From the NCBI GenBank assembly GCA_016783135.1, contig JADHXC010000022.1:1-32438 (forward strand): a stretch of 32,438 nucleotides of DNA, written 5' to 3'. Of the stretch, positions 18,213 to 24,975 are shown piece after piece (positions within the stretch are counted from its first letter, which is position 1; the number at the start of each line of letters is the position of its first letter). A program made the position numbers and the translations under genes. Under the pieces are notes generated by a model. That model saw only the letters and a list, made by a program, of their open reading frames with translations. It was not told the DNA's origin and did not search any database. Origin of the DNA: Dehalococcoidales bacterium. GTDB taxonomy: Bacteria > Chloroflexota > Dehalococcoidia > Dehalococcoidales > Fen-1064.

Positions 18213-18686
18213 TCACCACCGGTAATGGGCAAAAGCCCGGTTGGCTTCAGCCATACGATGGGTATCATCACGTTTTTTGACCGTGGCCCCCTGCCCCTTG
18301 GAGGCGTCACTGAGTTCGGCGGCCAGTTTCTCCGCCATTGACTTGCCGGTCCTCGCCCTGGCCGAATCCACCAGCCAGCGCAAAGCCAGAGACTGACCGG
18401 TATCCGAAGTAACCTCCACCGGCACCTGGTAAGTGGCCCCACCGACACGGCGTGACCTGACCTTGAGCTGGGGAGTAGCGTTTCTTATCGCCAGTTCTAT
18501 GTCCGTCAACGGGGATTTCGACCCCTGCTGTCCTATGATATCCAGAGCACCGAAAACTATGCTCTCCGCCTTGCTCTTTTTGCCATTCCTCATTACCTTG
18601 TTGATGAGCTTGGCGATAACAATGCTCTGATAATTCGCATCAGGGCGAATCTTTGGTCTCTTAATAGCTCGAGCGCGCCTAGACAT
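18213..18686 (-). CDS. rpsG: 30S ribosomal protein S7
   Basis: S7 starts assembly of the 30S head and represses the str operon in E. coli. The 157-residue protein has the all-helical core, with [60 protein letters not shown] and the C-terminus [11 protein letters not shown]. The ATG has GGAG five bases upstream. A 52-base gap separates it from fusA. Confidence 0.98.
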   Translation of the reverse strand: MSRRARAIKRPKIRPDANYQSIVIAKLINKVMRNGKKSKAESIVFGALDIIGQQGSKSPLTDIELAIRNATPQLKVRSRRVGGATYQVPVEVTSDTGQSLALRWLVDSARARTGKSMAEKLAAELSDASKGQGATVKKRDDTHRMAEANRAFAHYRW

Positions 18687-18707
18687 TTCGCTCCAATCTA
18701 CCTCCTG

Positions 18708-19136
18708 CTAAATCCCGGCGGCTGCCTTGGGTCGTTTCGCACCGTACTTACTGCGACCCCTGCGGCGGCCGTTGACACCGTCAGTATCCAGTGTTCCCCG
18801 CACTATATGATAGCGGACACCAGGCAGGTCCTTTACCCGCCCACCACGGATGAGCACCACCGAGTGCTCCTGCAACTCGTGCCCCTCTCCGGGAATGTAA
18901 GCGGTCACCTCTATCCCGTTGGTCAACCTGACCCTGGCTATCTTGCGCAGCGCAGAATTAGGCTTCTTAGGGGTGGTTGTCTTGACCTGAACACAGACAC
19001 CCCGTTTCTGAGGAGCACCAGCCCCCCAGACCATCCGGTTCTTCAGGGCATTATAGACATAATGCAACGCCGGTGTCCTGGTCTTTTCAGTATTTCTTTT
19101 GCGTCCTTTTCGGACCAGCTGATTAACGGTTGGCAC
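18708..19136 (-). CDS. rpsL: 30S ribosomal protein S12
   Basis: S12 controls decoding accuracy. The 142-residue protein begins [13 protein letters not shown]. It has the streptomycin-relevant loops [15 protein letters not shown] and [20 protein letters not shown]; both carry the wild-type Lys residues, so no streptomycin-resistance change is visible there. It ends with [16 protein letters not shown]. The start is GTG at 19136 with AGGAG seven bases upstream. It is the first gene of the superoperon, about 120 bases downstream of a good promoter. Confidence 0.98.
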   Translation of the reverse strand: MPTVNQLVRKGRKRNTEKTRTPALHYVYNALKNRMVWGAGAPQKRGVCVQVKTTTPKKPNSALRKIARVRLTNGIEVTAYIPGEGHELQEHSVVLIRGGRVKDLPGVRYHIVRGTLDTDGVNGRRRGRSKYGAKRPKAAAGI

Positions 19137-19162
19137 TTATTCGCTCCTATCCTGCACAGTCG

Positions 19163-19190
19163 GAATGGATGAGCTAATGCTCATCCATTC
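19163..19190 (-). promoter_or_regulatory. perfect 12-bp hairpin in the rpsL leader
   Basis: GAATGGATGAGC and GCTCATCCATTC flank a 4-base loop. On the rpsL transcript it ends about 26 bases before the start codon, just upstream of the AGGAG site. A T-run precedes rather than follows it on the minus strand, so it is not a minus-strand terminator. It may regulate or stabilise the leader (inference). Confidence 0.55.
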
Positions 19191-19265
19191 AACAAAAAAG
19201 CTAGCAGATTGAGACTGGTAGCCCAACTTGCCGACTCTAGGCTGAATCAGAATGCACAAATAATA

Positions 19266-19295
19266 ATAGTACCACACTACTCTGACTGGTGTCAA
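19266..19295 (-). promoter_or_regulatory. sigma70-type promoter of the rpsL superoperon
   Basis: On the minus strand a perfect -35 TTGACA (19290-19295), an 18-base spacer and -10 TACTAT (19266-19271) point toward rpsL. Transcription would start near 19259, giving a leader of about 120 bases. A second candidate, the extended -10 TGGTATAAT (minus strand, about 19345-19353), lies further upstream inside the dispersed repeat. Confidence 0.65.
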
Positions 19296-19374
19296 CAATC
19301 ATTGAGAAGCAAGTAGAAGGGGTTCGTCAGCGCATGGTCTAAGGATTATACCAGGGAATAACCCCGAAAACCCG
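19296..19374. repeat. dispersed ~78-bp intergenic repeat, copy A
   Basis: This stretch aligns with 24830-24907, with about ten mismatches and one 2-base gap over some 77 positions. Shared blocks include GCAAGTAGAAGGGG, CAGGGAATAAC and CCGAAAAC. In this copy the -35 TTGACA of the rpsL promoter abuts the repeat. No open reading frame is conserved between copies. Confidence 0.85.
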
Positions 19375-19507
19375 GAGAACCTTCCCTGTCCCCGTTCAGA
19401 TAGAAGTGTAACACAACTCCCTGCAGAGAGGGGAATTATTCTTCTTGTGCAGGAAGCGGCATCGGTTGTACCGGAGTGTCACTAATGTAACGTGCGAATA
19501 CACTCCC

Positions 19508-19536
19508 TTGAACAAAGACGTAACTTGCGCCATAAT
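19508..19536 (+). promoter_or_regulatory. promoter of the aldolase gene
   Basis: TTGAAC (19508-19513), a 17-base spacer and CATAAT (19531-19536) form a good sigma70-like promoter. The -10 hexamer is the left arm of the first 18-bp palindrome, so a protein bound there would block transcription. Initiation near 19543 would give a very short leader before the ATG at 19564. Confidence 0.6.
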
Positions 19537-19566
19537 AGGCTTATTATGCATAATAGGATTATTATG
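19531..19566. promoter_or_regulatory. two back-to-back 18-bp palindromes, probable operator
   Basis: CATAATAGGCTTATTATG (19531-19548) is followed directly by CATAATAGGATTATTATG (19549-19566). Each is a perfect 7-4-7 dyad and they differ at one base. The pair covers the -10 hexamer, the likely transcription start, the ribosome binding site and the start codon of the aldolase gene. This is the arrangement of a repressor operator. The regulator is not identified. Confidence 0.7.
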
Positions 19567-20559
19567 ACGAGTCTAACTGTCGGTAAGCTCAGAGGGTTGC
19601 AGCAGATTGCCGGTCCGGAGGGCATCTTCACCATCTGTGCCCTCGACCATCGCGGGTCTTTTCGCAGTATGATTAACCGGGAGAATCCGCAGGCGGTCAC
19701 CTATGACGAAATGGTCAGCCGCAAGATGGAGCTGTGCTCTACCCTGGGACCACACGCCAGCGCCCTGCTGATTGACCCCTTGTTCGGTGCCGCCCAGTGT
19801 ATCAGTCAGCGCATCCTGCCCAGGACCACCGGTTTGCTGGTCAGCACCGAGGCTACCGGCTACGAAGGCGGTAAAGAACACCGCGTAACCACGTTACTGG
19901 AAGGGTGGGGAGTGGAGAAAATCAAGCGGATGGGGGCTTCGGCGGCGAAGATACTGGTCTACTACCGGCCCGACATCCAACCTCTTGCCGGCGAGCAACT
20001 GAAGACCGTCAACGCCGTGGCCGAGGACTGCATCAAGTACGACCTTCCGTTCCTGGTCGAACCGGTGAGCTATCCGGTAGGCAATGAGGCTGACAATCCC
20101 GCTGAATTCGCCCGGCGGAAGGAAGAAATAGTCATTCAGACCGCCCGCGATATTACGTCACTGCCGATAGATGTCCTCAAGGCGGAGTTCCCCTCTGACC
20201 TGCGTTACCGGCAGGACACCTCCGAACTTGTCGATATCTGCCGCCGGCTGGATAAGGCCTCCCGTGTTCCCTGGGTCATCCTGAGTGCCGGCGTGGACTT
20301 CGATACCTTCGCTCGACAGGTGGAAATCGCCTGCCGGGCCGGTGCTTCCGGCTTCCTTGGGGGCCGCGCCATCTGGCAGGAGGCCATGGACATCGGTGAT
20401 ACCGCGGAGAGGGTAAGGTTCCTCTCGACAGTCGCCGTGGACCGCACCAGGAAGCTGGCCGAGATAGCTACCAGGCACGGTACGCCGTGGTACCAGCGAT
20501 ATGACATCAGCACCGCCGAACTGGCCGGCGTCTCCGAGGGATGGTACCGGCAGTACTGA
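19564..20559 (+). CDS. class I aldolase of the LacD/YihT (tagatose-bisphosphate or sulfofructose-phosphate) family
   Basis: The 331-residue protein matches the Schiff-base aldolases related to tagatose 1,6-bisphosphate aldolase LacD and sulfofructosephosphate aldolase YihT. Visible motifs are GKLRGLQQIAGPEGIFTICA, LDHRGS (28-33), the Schiff-base Lys206 in DVLKAEFP (LacD uses Lys205) and PWVILSAGVDFDTFARQV, then GASGFLGGRAIW. The frame extends to 19492, but the ATG at 19564 has TAGGA upstream and fits the family start. Two SDR dehydrogenases follow. Whether the substrate is tagatose-bisphosphate, a sulfosugar phosphate or another ketose phosphate cannot be told from the sequence. Confidence 0.85.
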   Translation: MTSLTVGKLRGLQQIAGPEGIFTICALDHRGSFRSMINRENPQAVTYDEMVSRKMELCSTLGPHASALLIDPLFGAAQCISQRILPRTTGLLVSTEATGYEGGKEHRVTTLLEGWGVEKIKRMGASAAKILVYYRPDIQPLAGEQLKTVNAVAEDCIKYDLPFLVEPVSYPVGNEADNPAEFARRKEEIVIQTARDITSLPIDVLKAEFPSDLRYRQDTSELVDICRRLDKASRVPWVILSAGVDFDTFARQVEIACRAGASGFLGGRAIWQEAMDIGDTAERVRFLSTVAVDRTRKLAEIATRHGTPWYQRYDISTAELAGVSEGWYRQY

Positions 20560-20612
20560 GACCCTTGCTGCCCGGGGCCGCACGACAAGACTGAACCACC
20601 TCCGCGACAGTG

Positions 20613-20621
20613 TGTTATAAT
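20613..20621 (+). promoter_or_regulatory. extended -10 promoter before the SDR pair
   Basis: TGTTATAAT is a perfect extended -10 element (TGn plus TATAAT at 20616-20621). A weak -35 (CTGAAC, 20591-20596) lies 19 bases upstream. It would start transcription near 20628, at the base of the leader hairpin. The SDR genes may therefore be expressed independently of the aldolase gene. Confidence 0.5.
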
Positions 20622-20627
20622 GGCCCC

Positions 20628-20668
20628 GTCCAGGTGGCACCCCCCTTCTGAGGGGGCTCCCGCTGGAC
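20628..20668 (+). promoter_or_regulatory. structured leader hairpin upstream of the SDR genes
   Basis: An outer stem GTCCAG/CTGGAC (20628-20633 with 20663-20668) encloses an inner stem CCCCCT/AGGGGG (20641-20646 with 20651-20656, loop TCTG). The asymmetric internal bulges are G-rich on the left (GTGGCAC). No T-run follows, so it is a poor terminator for the aldolase gene. It does not match a riboswitch class that I can name. Confidence 0.4.
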
Positions 20669-20702
20669 ACGGTATTCCCCACTGAATATGGAGGGCATAC
20701 GG

Positions 20703-21473
20703 ATGGTGTCTACCCGATTCTCTCTCGAAGGTAAAGTCGCACTGGTAACCGGCGGCAGTCGTGGTATCGGTCAGGCCACTGCGCTGGCATTCGCCGAAGC
20801 TGGTGCCGATGTGGTGGTGACGAGCCGAAAGCTGCCTGACCTGGAGCTGGTGGCCGAAGACATACGGGGTCTGGGCAGGAAGTCGATAGCCGTGGCAGCG
20901 CATATAGGCCGCATGGACCAGATACAGGGCCTGGTCGATACAGTCGTCGCCGAATTCGGCAGGATTGACGTCCTGGTAAACAACGCCGGTACCAGTGTCG
21001 TCTGGATGCCGGCGCTTGAACTGGAGGAAAGGGCCTGGGACTCGATAATGAACCTCAACCTGAAGGGTCTCTTCTTTCTCAGCCAGGCCGTAGCCCGGGT
21101 GATGAAGGAACACGGCGGCGGCAGTATCATCAATATTTCTTCGGTGGATGGCCTGAAGCCCGAAGTGAACAACAGCGCCTACAACATCAGTAAGGCCGGT
21201 GTCGTGATGGCTACGAGGACCATGGCAAGGGAGTGGGCACAGTATAGTATCCGCGTAAACTGTATTGCCCCCGGCTTCATCCACACGCGCCTGATGGACT
21301 CCCGCTGGGAAGTTGACCCGGAGAACCGGGCGGTAATAGACAGCAAGATACTGCTGGAAGGCGTTGCCCAACCGGATGTGCTGGTCGGTGCGATGCTCTA
21401 CCTGGCATCCGATGCCTCCGCATATCAGACCGGGCAGACAATTGCCGTGGACGGCGGTTACATGCTCACCTGA
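20703..21473 (+). CDS. short-chain dehydrogenase/reductase, first copy
   Basis: A classical SDR of 256 residues, probably NAD(P)H-dependent and cytosolic. It has the Rossmann motif TGGSRGIG (16-23), NNAG (93-96), catalytic Ser147, Tyr160 and Lys164 (Y-x3-K in AYNISK), and the C-terminal TGQTIAVDGGYMLT. The frame opens at ATG 20688, but the GGAGG ribosome site lies inside that start, so the ATG at 20703 is preferred. It is a close paralogue of the next gene. Annotated relatives act on sugar acids, polyols or acyl chains, and the substrate cannot be assigned here. Confidence 0.9.
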   Translation: MVSTRFSLEGKVALVTGGSRGIGQATALAFAEAGADVVVTSRKLPDLELVAEDIRGLGRKSIAVAAHIGRMDQIQGLVDTVVAEFGRIDVLVNNAGTSVVWMPALELEERAWDSIMNLNLKGLFFLSQAVARVMKEHGGGSIINISSVDGLKPEVNNSAYNISKAGVVMATRTMAREWAQYSIRVNCIAPGFIHTRLMDSRWEVDPENRAVIDSKILLEGVAQPDVLVGAMLYLASDASAYQTGQTIAVDGGYMLT

Positions 21474-21524
21474 ACACCGGCAGAAATATCGGGGACTGAC
21501 AACTAATCAAAAAGGAGTTACATC

Positions 21525-22310
21525 ATGGTAGACATTTCTCAGTTTTCCCTGGAAGGCAAGGTAGCCCTGGTAACGGGGGGCAGTCGTGGAATGGGCGAAG
21601 CAACCGCCATAGCATTCGCCAAAGCAGGCGCTGACGTCGCCGTAACCAGTCGGAGATTGCCCGCACTGGAAGTAGTGGCGGATAAAGTAAGGAAAGAGGG
21701 CAGGAAGGCACTGGCAGTTGAGACTCACATAGGTCGGATAGACCAGCTCCAGCCACTTGTCGACAAGGTTGTGGCCGAGTTCGGCAAGCTCGATATACTG
21801 GTGAACAATGCCGGTACCAACTTCTTCTCACCCGCCATAGATATGGATGAGAAAAGCTGGGACTCCGTTATGAACCTCGACCTGAAAGGGCTGTTCTTCC
21901 TCAGCCAGGCGGCTGCGCGCGTGATGAGGGAGCAGGGTGGCGGTAATATCATTAATATATCGTCCGTCAGCGGTTACCGGGTCCAGGTGCCCACCGGTCA
22001 TTACTCAATCGCCAAGGCAGGCGTAATCATGGCAACCAAGGTAATGGCGCTGGAGTGGGCTGAATACAATATCCGCGTGAACTGTATCGCCCCCGGTGCG
22101 ATAGAGACCCGTCTTTATGATTCCATTTTTTCACTCCTGCCGGAGGAAGAAGCTAAGGTACGAAAGCAGGAAGCGGCAAACAGAATTCCGATGAAGTATG
22201 TTGGTGAGCCAAAGGATATTGCCAATGCGGTGTTATTCCTGGCATCCGAGGCTTCAAGCTACGTCACCGGCCAGTCCTTTGCCGTCGACGGCGGTTCGCT
22301 GCTGCGCTAG
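21525..22310 (+). CDS. short-chain dehydrogenase/reductase, second copy
   Basis: A classical SDR of 261 residues with TGGSRGMG (17-24), NNAG (94-97), catalytic Tyr160 and Lys164 (HYSIAK), Ser147 and the C-terminal TGQSFAVDGGSLLR. An AAAGGAG site stands 7 bases before the ATG. It is collinear with the preceding gene and clearly similar along its length (for example KSWDSVMNLDLKGLFFLSQA against RAWDSIMNLNLKGLFFLSQA). The region after the active site differs most (about 195-235), which usually sets substrate choice. The 51-base gap suggests co-transcription. Confidence 0.9.
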   Translation: MVDISQFSLEGKVALVTGGSRGMGEATAIAFAKAGADVAVTSRRLPALEVVADKVRKEGRKALAVETHIGRIDQLQPLVDKVVAEFGKLDILVNNAGTNFFSPAIDMDEKSWDSVMNLDLKGLFFLSQAAARVMREQGGGNIINISSVSGYRVQVPTGHYSIAKAGVIMATKVMALEWAEYNIRVNCIAPGAIETRLYDSIFSLLPEEEAKVRKQEAANRIPMKYVGEPKDIANAVLFLASEASSYVTGQSFAVDGGSLLR

Positions 22311-22407
22311 GATGTTTACGGACTCTTTTTGGGAAATCTGGCCATAGTATAAGAAATCAAACATCCACATGTTTGTTAAGTGGTAGCAGATTCCCAAGCG
22401 TATACAG

Positions 22408-22433
22408 AAGGGCCCCGATACGTCGGGGCCTTT
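22408..22433 (+). terminator. intrinsic terminator after the SDR genes
   Basis: GGCCCCGA and TCGGGGCC pair around the loop TACG, extended by a G-T and two A-T pairs, with TTTCCATTT following on the plus strand. It lies between the convergent SDR and ABC-permease genes and probably stops plus-strand transcripts. The A-rich left flank could give weak termination in the other direction too. Confidence 0.7.
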
Positions 22434-22504
22434 CCATTTGGCGTAGACATTCATCAAATCTGTATTCGCGCCAAATCTCCTGGTCAAACTCTGCCCAGCT
22501 GGCG

Positions 22505-23839
22505 TCAATCAGCATTACGCAGTGCTGTCCAGAGGTTTCTTGGGGTAAAGCTCTGTCCCTGCATCAGCATCGCGCCCCTGAACACTCGCCCTGCTACCCA
22601 GAGGAACAGTATCCCCGTCGCCACGACTCCTCCCAGGGCGGCAGCGATCGCCGACCCGGTCATCTCTCCGCCCGCACTGATTCTCAGCAGTATTCCGGTT
22701 GGCGCAGTGAACGGAATGTAGGAAAGCAGGCGCGTAATCAACCCGTCCGGCTGGTTCATCAGAAGACCCATCAACCATACCGGCACAAAGCCCACCATGG
22801 AGATCATCGGCGCCATCCGCGACGCGTCCCGGGCCGAATTCGCAGTCGCACCCACCAGTATTGCGATGGCGGCTGTCAGGAAGTACCCGGTGATGAAACA
22901 CGCCAGGATTGTGACCGCCAGATTCGCAGGGATTGCCAGCCCGCTGAGGTCTGGAATCTGGTCGAACATCGCCGGCACCGTGAACGCTGCCACGACGACC
23001 CACACCACTGCCTGTGTCAACCCGATAACGCCCAGGGCGAGAAGCTTGCCCGCCATGATAGAGAACGGCGAGGCCGAGGTGATGACCAGTTCAACCAGGC
23101 GGTTCTCTTTCTCTTCGGAGACGCTGGTCACCATGTTGCCGACACCCGCTATTATGCTGAACATCAAGAGCATGGCGAAGAACACCGGCAGAATCATTTC
23201 CCATATCGCCCGTGCAGTGGTTCCGACTTCCGACACGCTGCCGTCATCTGCCACCTTGAAATTCTTGAAGACAGCCGGTTCGGCAACACGCGCCACCAGC
23301 TCAGGGCTCACCTGGCTCAACTGCTCCGCAACCAGTTCTTCCACCTGAGCCCGTTGCGCCAGCAGCTCAGGGCTCAACAGGCTATTCTGCTGCGCCAACA
23401 ACTCCTGGGAAAGCAAGCCCCAGAAAGCGCCTGCATCGTCCCAGTTTTCATCCCAGATTAGTTTGAACTCCGCGTACTGTTCGACTTTGCCTGACGCGAG
23501 GTAGTCGTCCGCGACCACGTAGAGGGAGCCTATCTCCCCACGCTGATACGCTTCCAGACCTTCAGCACGCGTCCCGTACCTGACCGGAGCTTGCCCTTCC
23601 AGTCCCGAAAAGACGCCGCTGTTGTCAACAAAACCGATCCGTCCCAGGTCCACCTCCCCGGTCACCCCGGACGGTGGGGCGTCGCTGGCGATTGCCTCCT
23701 GGATAAGCGGCACGACCCATATCGCGGCCACCATCAGGAGGCAGATTGCCACCGTGAAGAAGAGATATCCGCCGCTGCGAAGGTGCCGTCTTACCTCCTC
23801 TGCGAATATAATCCATGTCTCATTAGACTTTCCGCGCAC
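22505..23839 (-). CDS. ABC-2 type transporter permease, NatB-like
   Basis: The 444-residue membrane protein has one N-terminal segment (about 25-49) and a large extracytoplasmic domain (about 50-205). The rest is a C-terminal bundle of about five hydrophobic helices starting near 205. The segment SVSEEKENRLVELVITSASP (about 236-255) is characteristic of the NatB/YhaP group of exporter permeases. The start is GTG at 23839 with GGAGGTG well placed, lying 17 bases inside the ATPase gene. It probably exports an ion, small molecule or peptide with that ATPase. The substrate is unknown. Confidence 0.85.
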   Translation of the reverse strand: MRGKSNETWIIFAEEVRRHLRSGGYLFFTVAICLLMVAAIWVVPLIQEAIASDAPPSGVTGEVDLGRIGFVDNSGVFSGLEGQAPVRYGTRAEGLEAYQRGEIGSLYVVADDYLASGKVEQYAEFKLIWDENWDDAGAFWGLLSQELLAQQNSLLSPELLAQRAQVEELVAEQLSQVSPELVARVAEPAVFKNFKVADDGSVSEVGTTARAIWEMILPVFFAMLLMFSIIAGVGNMVTSVSEEKENRLVELVITSASPFSIMAGKLLALGVIGLTQAVVWVVVAAFTVPAMFDQIPDLSGLAIPANLAVTILACFITGYFLTAAIAILVGATANSARDASRMAPMISMVGFVPVWLMGLLMNQPDGLITRLLSYIPFTAPTGILLRISAGGEMTGSAIAAALGGVVATGILFLWVAGRVFRGAMLMQGQSFTPRNLWTALRNAD

Positions 23840-24728
23840 GAGACACCTCCTCGATGAATATGTCGTTCAGAGACGGCATCATCCGTTCAAACCTGTCGAC
23901 CTGGATTCCGGATGCAGCGTATGACTGAAATATCTGTTCAGGCGTTCGTCCCTCACCGATGTCGTACTCAACCGTGTCGTCCGGAAGCACCTTCATGTTA
24001 TCGTTCCGCAACTCGTCCGGAACGCCGGCAGCCTTGACCTGCACGGACTTGACGCCGCGCTCACGCCTGATATCGCCAAGGTTTCCAAATAGAAGCAAGT
24101 TCCCCTCGGAGATAAGCGCAATGCGTTCACACATCTCCTCAACATCGGACATGATGTGAGTGCTGAACATGATGGTCGCCCCGGCGCGTTGGTGCTCAAT
24201 GAGCATCTCCTTCATTAACTGGACATTCAGCGGGTCAAGGCCTGCAAACGGCTCGTCCAGGATGATGAGCTCAGGCCGGTGAGCGATGGCAATGATGAAC
24301 TGGGCCATCTGCCTCATGCCGCGGGATAGAGTATCAACCTTCTTGAGGCGGTATTCGTGCAAGCCGACCTGTTTTAACAGTTCGTCGGCACGGGACTCAG
24401 CCTCGGTGAATGACAGGCCCTTCAGGCGGACAAGGTACCGGATGGCATCCAGCACCCTTGCTTTGGGTGGCAGTCCGGTCTGCTCAGGCAGGTAGCCAAC
24501 GCCCTTCAACACCGAGCGTTGGGGTTGCGAGCCGAGGATTGACACGGAACCGCTGTCCTGCCGGATGATTCCCTGGGCCATGCGAATGGTCGTGGTCTTG
24601 CCTGACCCGTTAGGGCCGAGGAATCCGAAAATCTCACCGGGCCTCACGTCGAACGACACGTTGTTAACGACCGTTCGAGGTCCGAAAGTCTTGGTGAGGC
24701 CTTCTACTTGTAGGACCTTTTCGAGCAT
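23823..24728 (-). CDS. ABC transporter ATP-binding protein, NatA-like
   Basis: The 301-residue protein is the nucleotide-binding subunit of the exporter. It shows Walker A GPNGSGKTT (38-46), the signature LSRGMRQ, Walker B LIILDEPFAGLDP, and the switch His in FSTHIMSDVEE. The C-terminal domain of about 85 residues resembles the DUF4162-type extension of this subgroup. The ATG at 24728 with AAGGGAG upstream is preferred to a TTG at 24749. The downstream permease gene overlaps, so both are translated together. A promoter candidate and repeat copy B lie upstream. Confidence 0.92.
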   Translation of the reverse strand: MLEKVLQVEGLTKTFGPRTVVNNVSFDVRPGEIFGFLGPNGSGKTTTIRMAQGIIRQDSGSVSILGSQPQRSVLKGVGYLPEQTGLPPKARVLDAIRYLVRLKGLSFTEAESRADELLKQVGLHEYRLKKVDTLSRGMRQMAQFIIAIAHRPELIILDEPFAGLDPLNVQLMKEMLIEHQRAGATIMFSTHIMSDVEEMCERIALISEGNLLLFGNLGDIRRERGVKSVQVKAAGVPDELRNDNMKVLPDDTVEYDIGEGRTPEQIFQSYAASGIQVDRFERMMPSLNDIFIEEVSRARKV

Positions 24729-24798
24729 ATTTGTACTCCCTTCCCCCAATTCCTGGCTGGCATTAAGTATGCGTTTTTCAGGTTAATTCATATGCTTA

Positions 24799-24826
24799 AC
24801 TATGTTTTACGCCCCCCAAAAGTCAA
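24799..24826 (-). promoter_or_regulatory. candidate promoter of the ABC exporter operon
   Basis: On the minus strand TTGACT (24821-24826), a 16-base spacer and CATAGT (24799-24804) precede the ATPase gene by about 70 bases. The -35 lies 3 bases downstream of repeat copy B, the same arrangement as at the rpsL promoter. The -10 match is only moderate. Confidence 0.4.
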
Positions 24827-24829
24827 GCT

Positions 24830-24907
24830 CAATTATTGAGAGGCAAGTAGAAGGGGCCCGCCAGCGTATGGTCTGCGGAGTATACTACAGGGAATAACTC
24901 CGAAAAC
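24830..24907. repeat. dispersed ~78-bp intergenic repeat, copy B
   Basis: Second copy of the element at 19296-19374, in the same orientation. The copies share the blocks ATTGAGA, GCAAGTAGAAGGGG, ATGGTCT, CAGGGAATAAC and CCGAAAAC. Here it lies between the purM terminator and the ABC exporter promoter. Confidence 0.85.
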
Positions 24908-24923
24908 ATCCGGTTAACAACAA

Positions 24924-24952
24924 CGGCTAAAAGGACTGCGTCCTTTTAGCCG
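24924..24952 (-). terminator. terminator hairpin after purM
   Basis: CGGCTAAAAGGAC pairs perfectly with GTCCTTTTAGCCG over 13 bp around a 3-base loop. On the minus strand TTGTTGTTAA follows the stem, a moderately U-rich tail. It stands 23 bases after the purM stop and should end the lrp-aminotransferase-purM transcript before the ABC operon. Confidence 0.75.
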
Positions 24953-24975
24953 CCCTTACTATTCGCTACTTGTTG

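Larger units (their letters stand above)
19137..19563. other. divergent intergenic region between rpsL and the aldolase gene
   Basis: These 427 bases hold no gene that I can support. From left to right they contain the rpsL ribosome binding site, a leader hairpin (19163-19190), the rpsL promoter (19266-19295), repeat copy A (19296-19374) and a stretch without recognised signals (about 19375-19507). Next comes the aldolase promoter overlapping two palindromes (19508-19566). The two transcription units are read away from each other. Confidence 0.8.

Noticed and set aside
18161-18448. N-terminal extension of EF-G
   Set aside because: It overlaps rpsG extensively and does not resemble any EF-G N-terminus; the GTG at 18160 fits the family and has an upstream AAGGA.
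20205-21371. Minus-strand frame of 388 codons opposite the aldolase and first SDR gene
   Set aside because: It spans two well-supported genes and their promoter region on the other strand, with no recognisable domains. It is a shadow of high-GC codon use.
22254-22508. Minus-strand frame of 84 codons in the gap between the convergent SDR and ABC permease genes
   Set aside because: It overlaps the end of the SDR gene and its middle part is the translated terminator hairpin. It has no ribosome site and no family resemblance.
22373-23461. Plus-strand frame of 362 codons opposite the ABC permease
   Set aside because: The product is low-complexity, rich in His/Arg/Gln, and antisense to a clear NatB-like permease.
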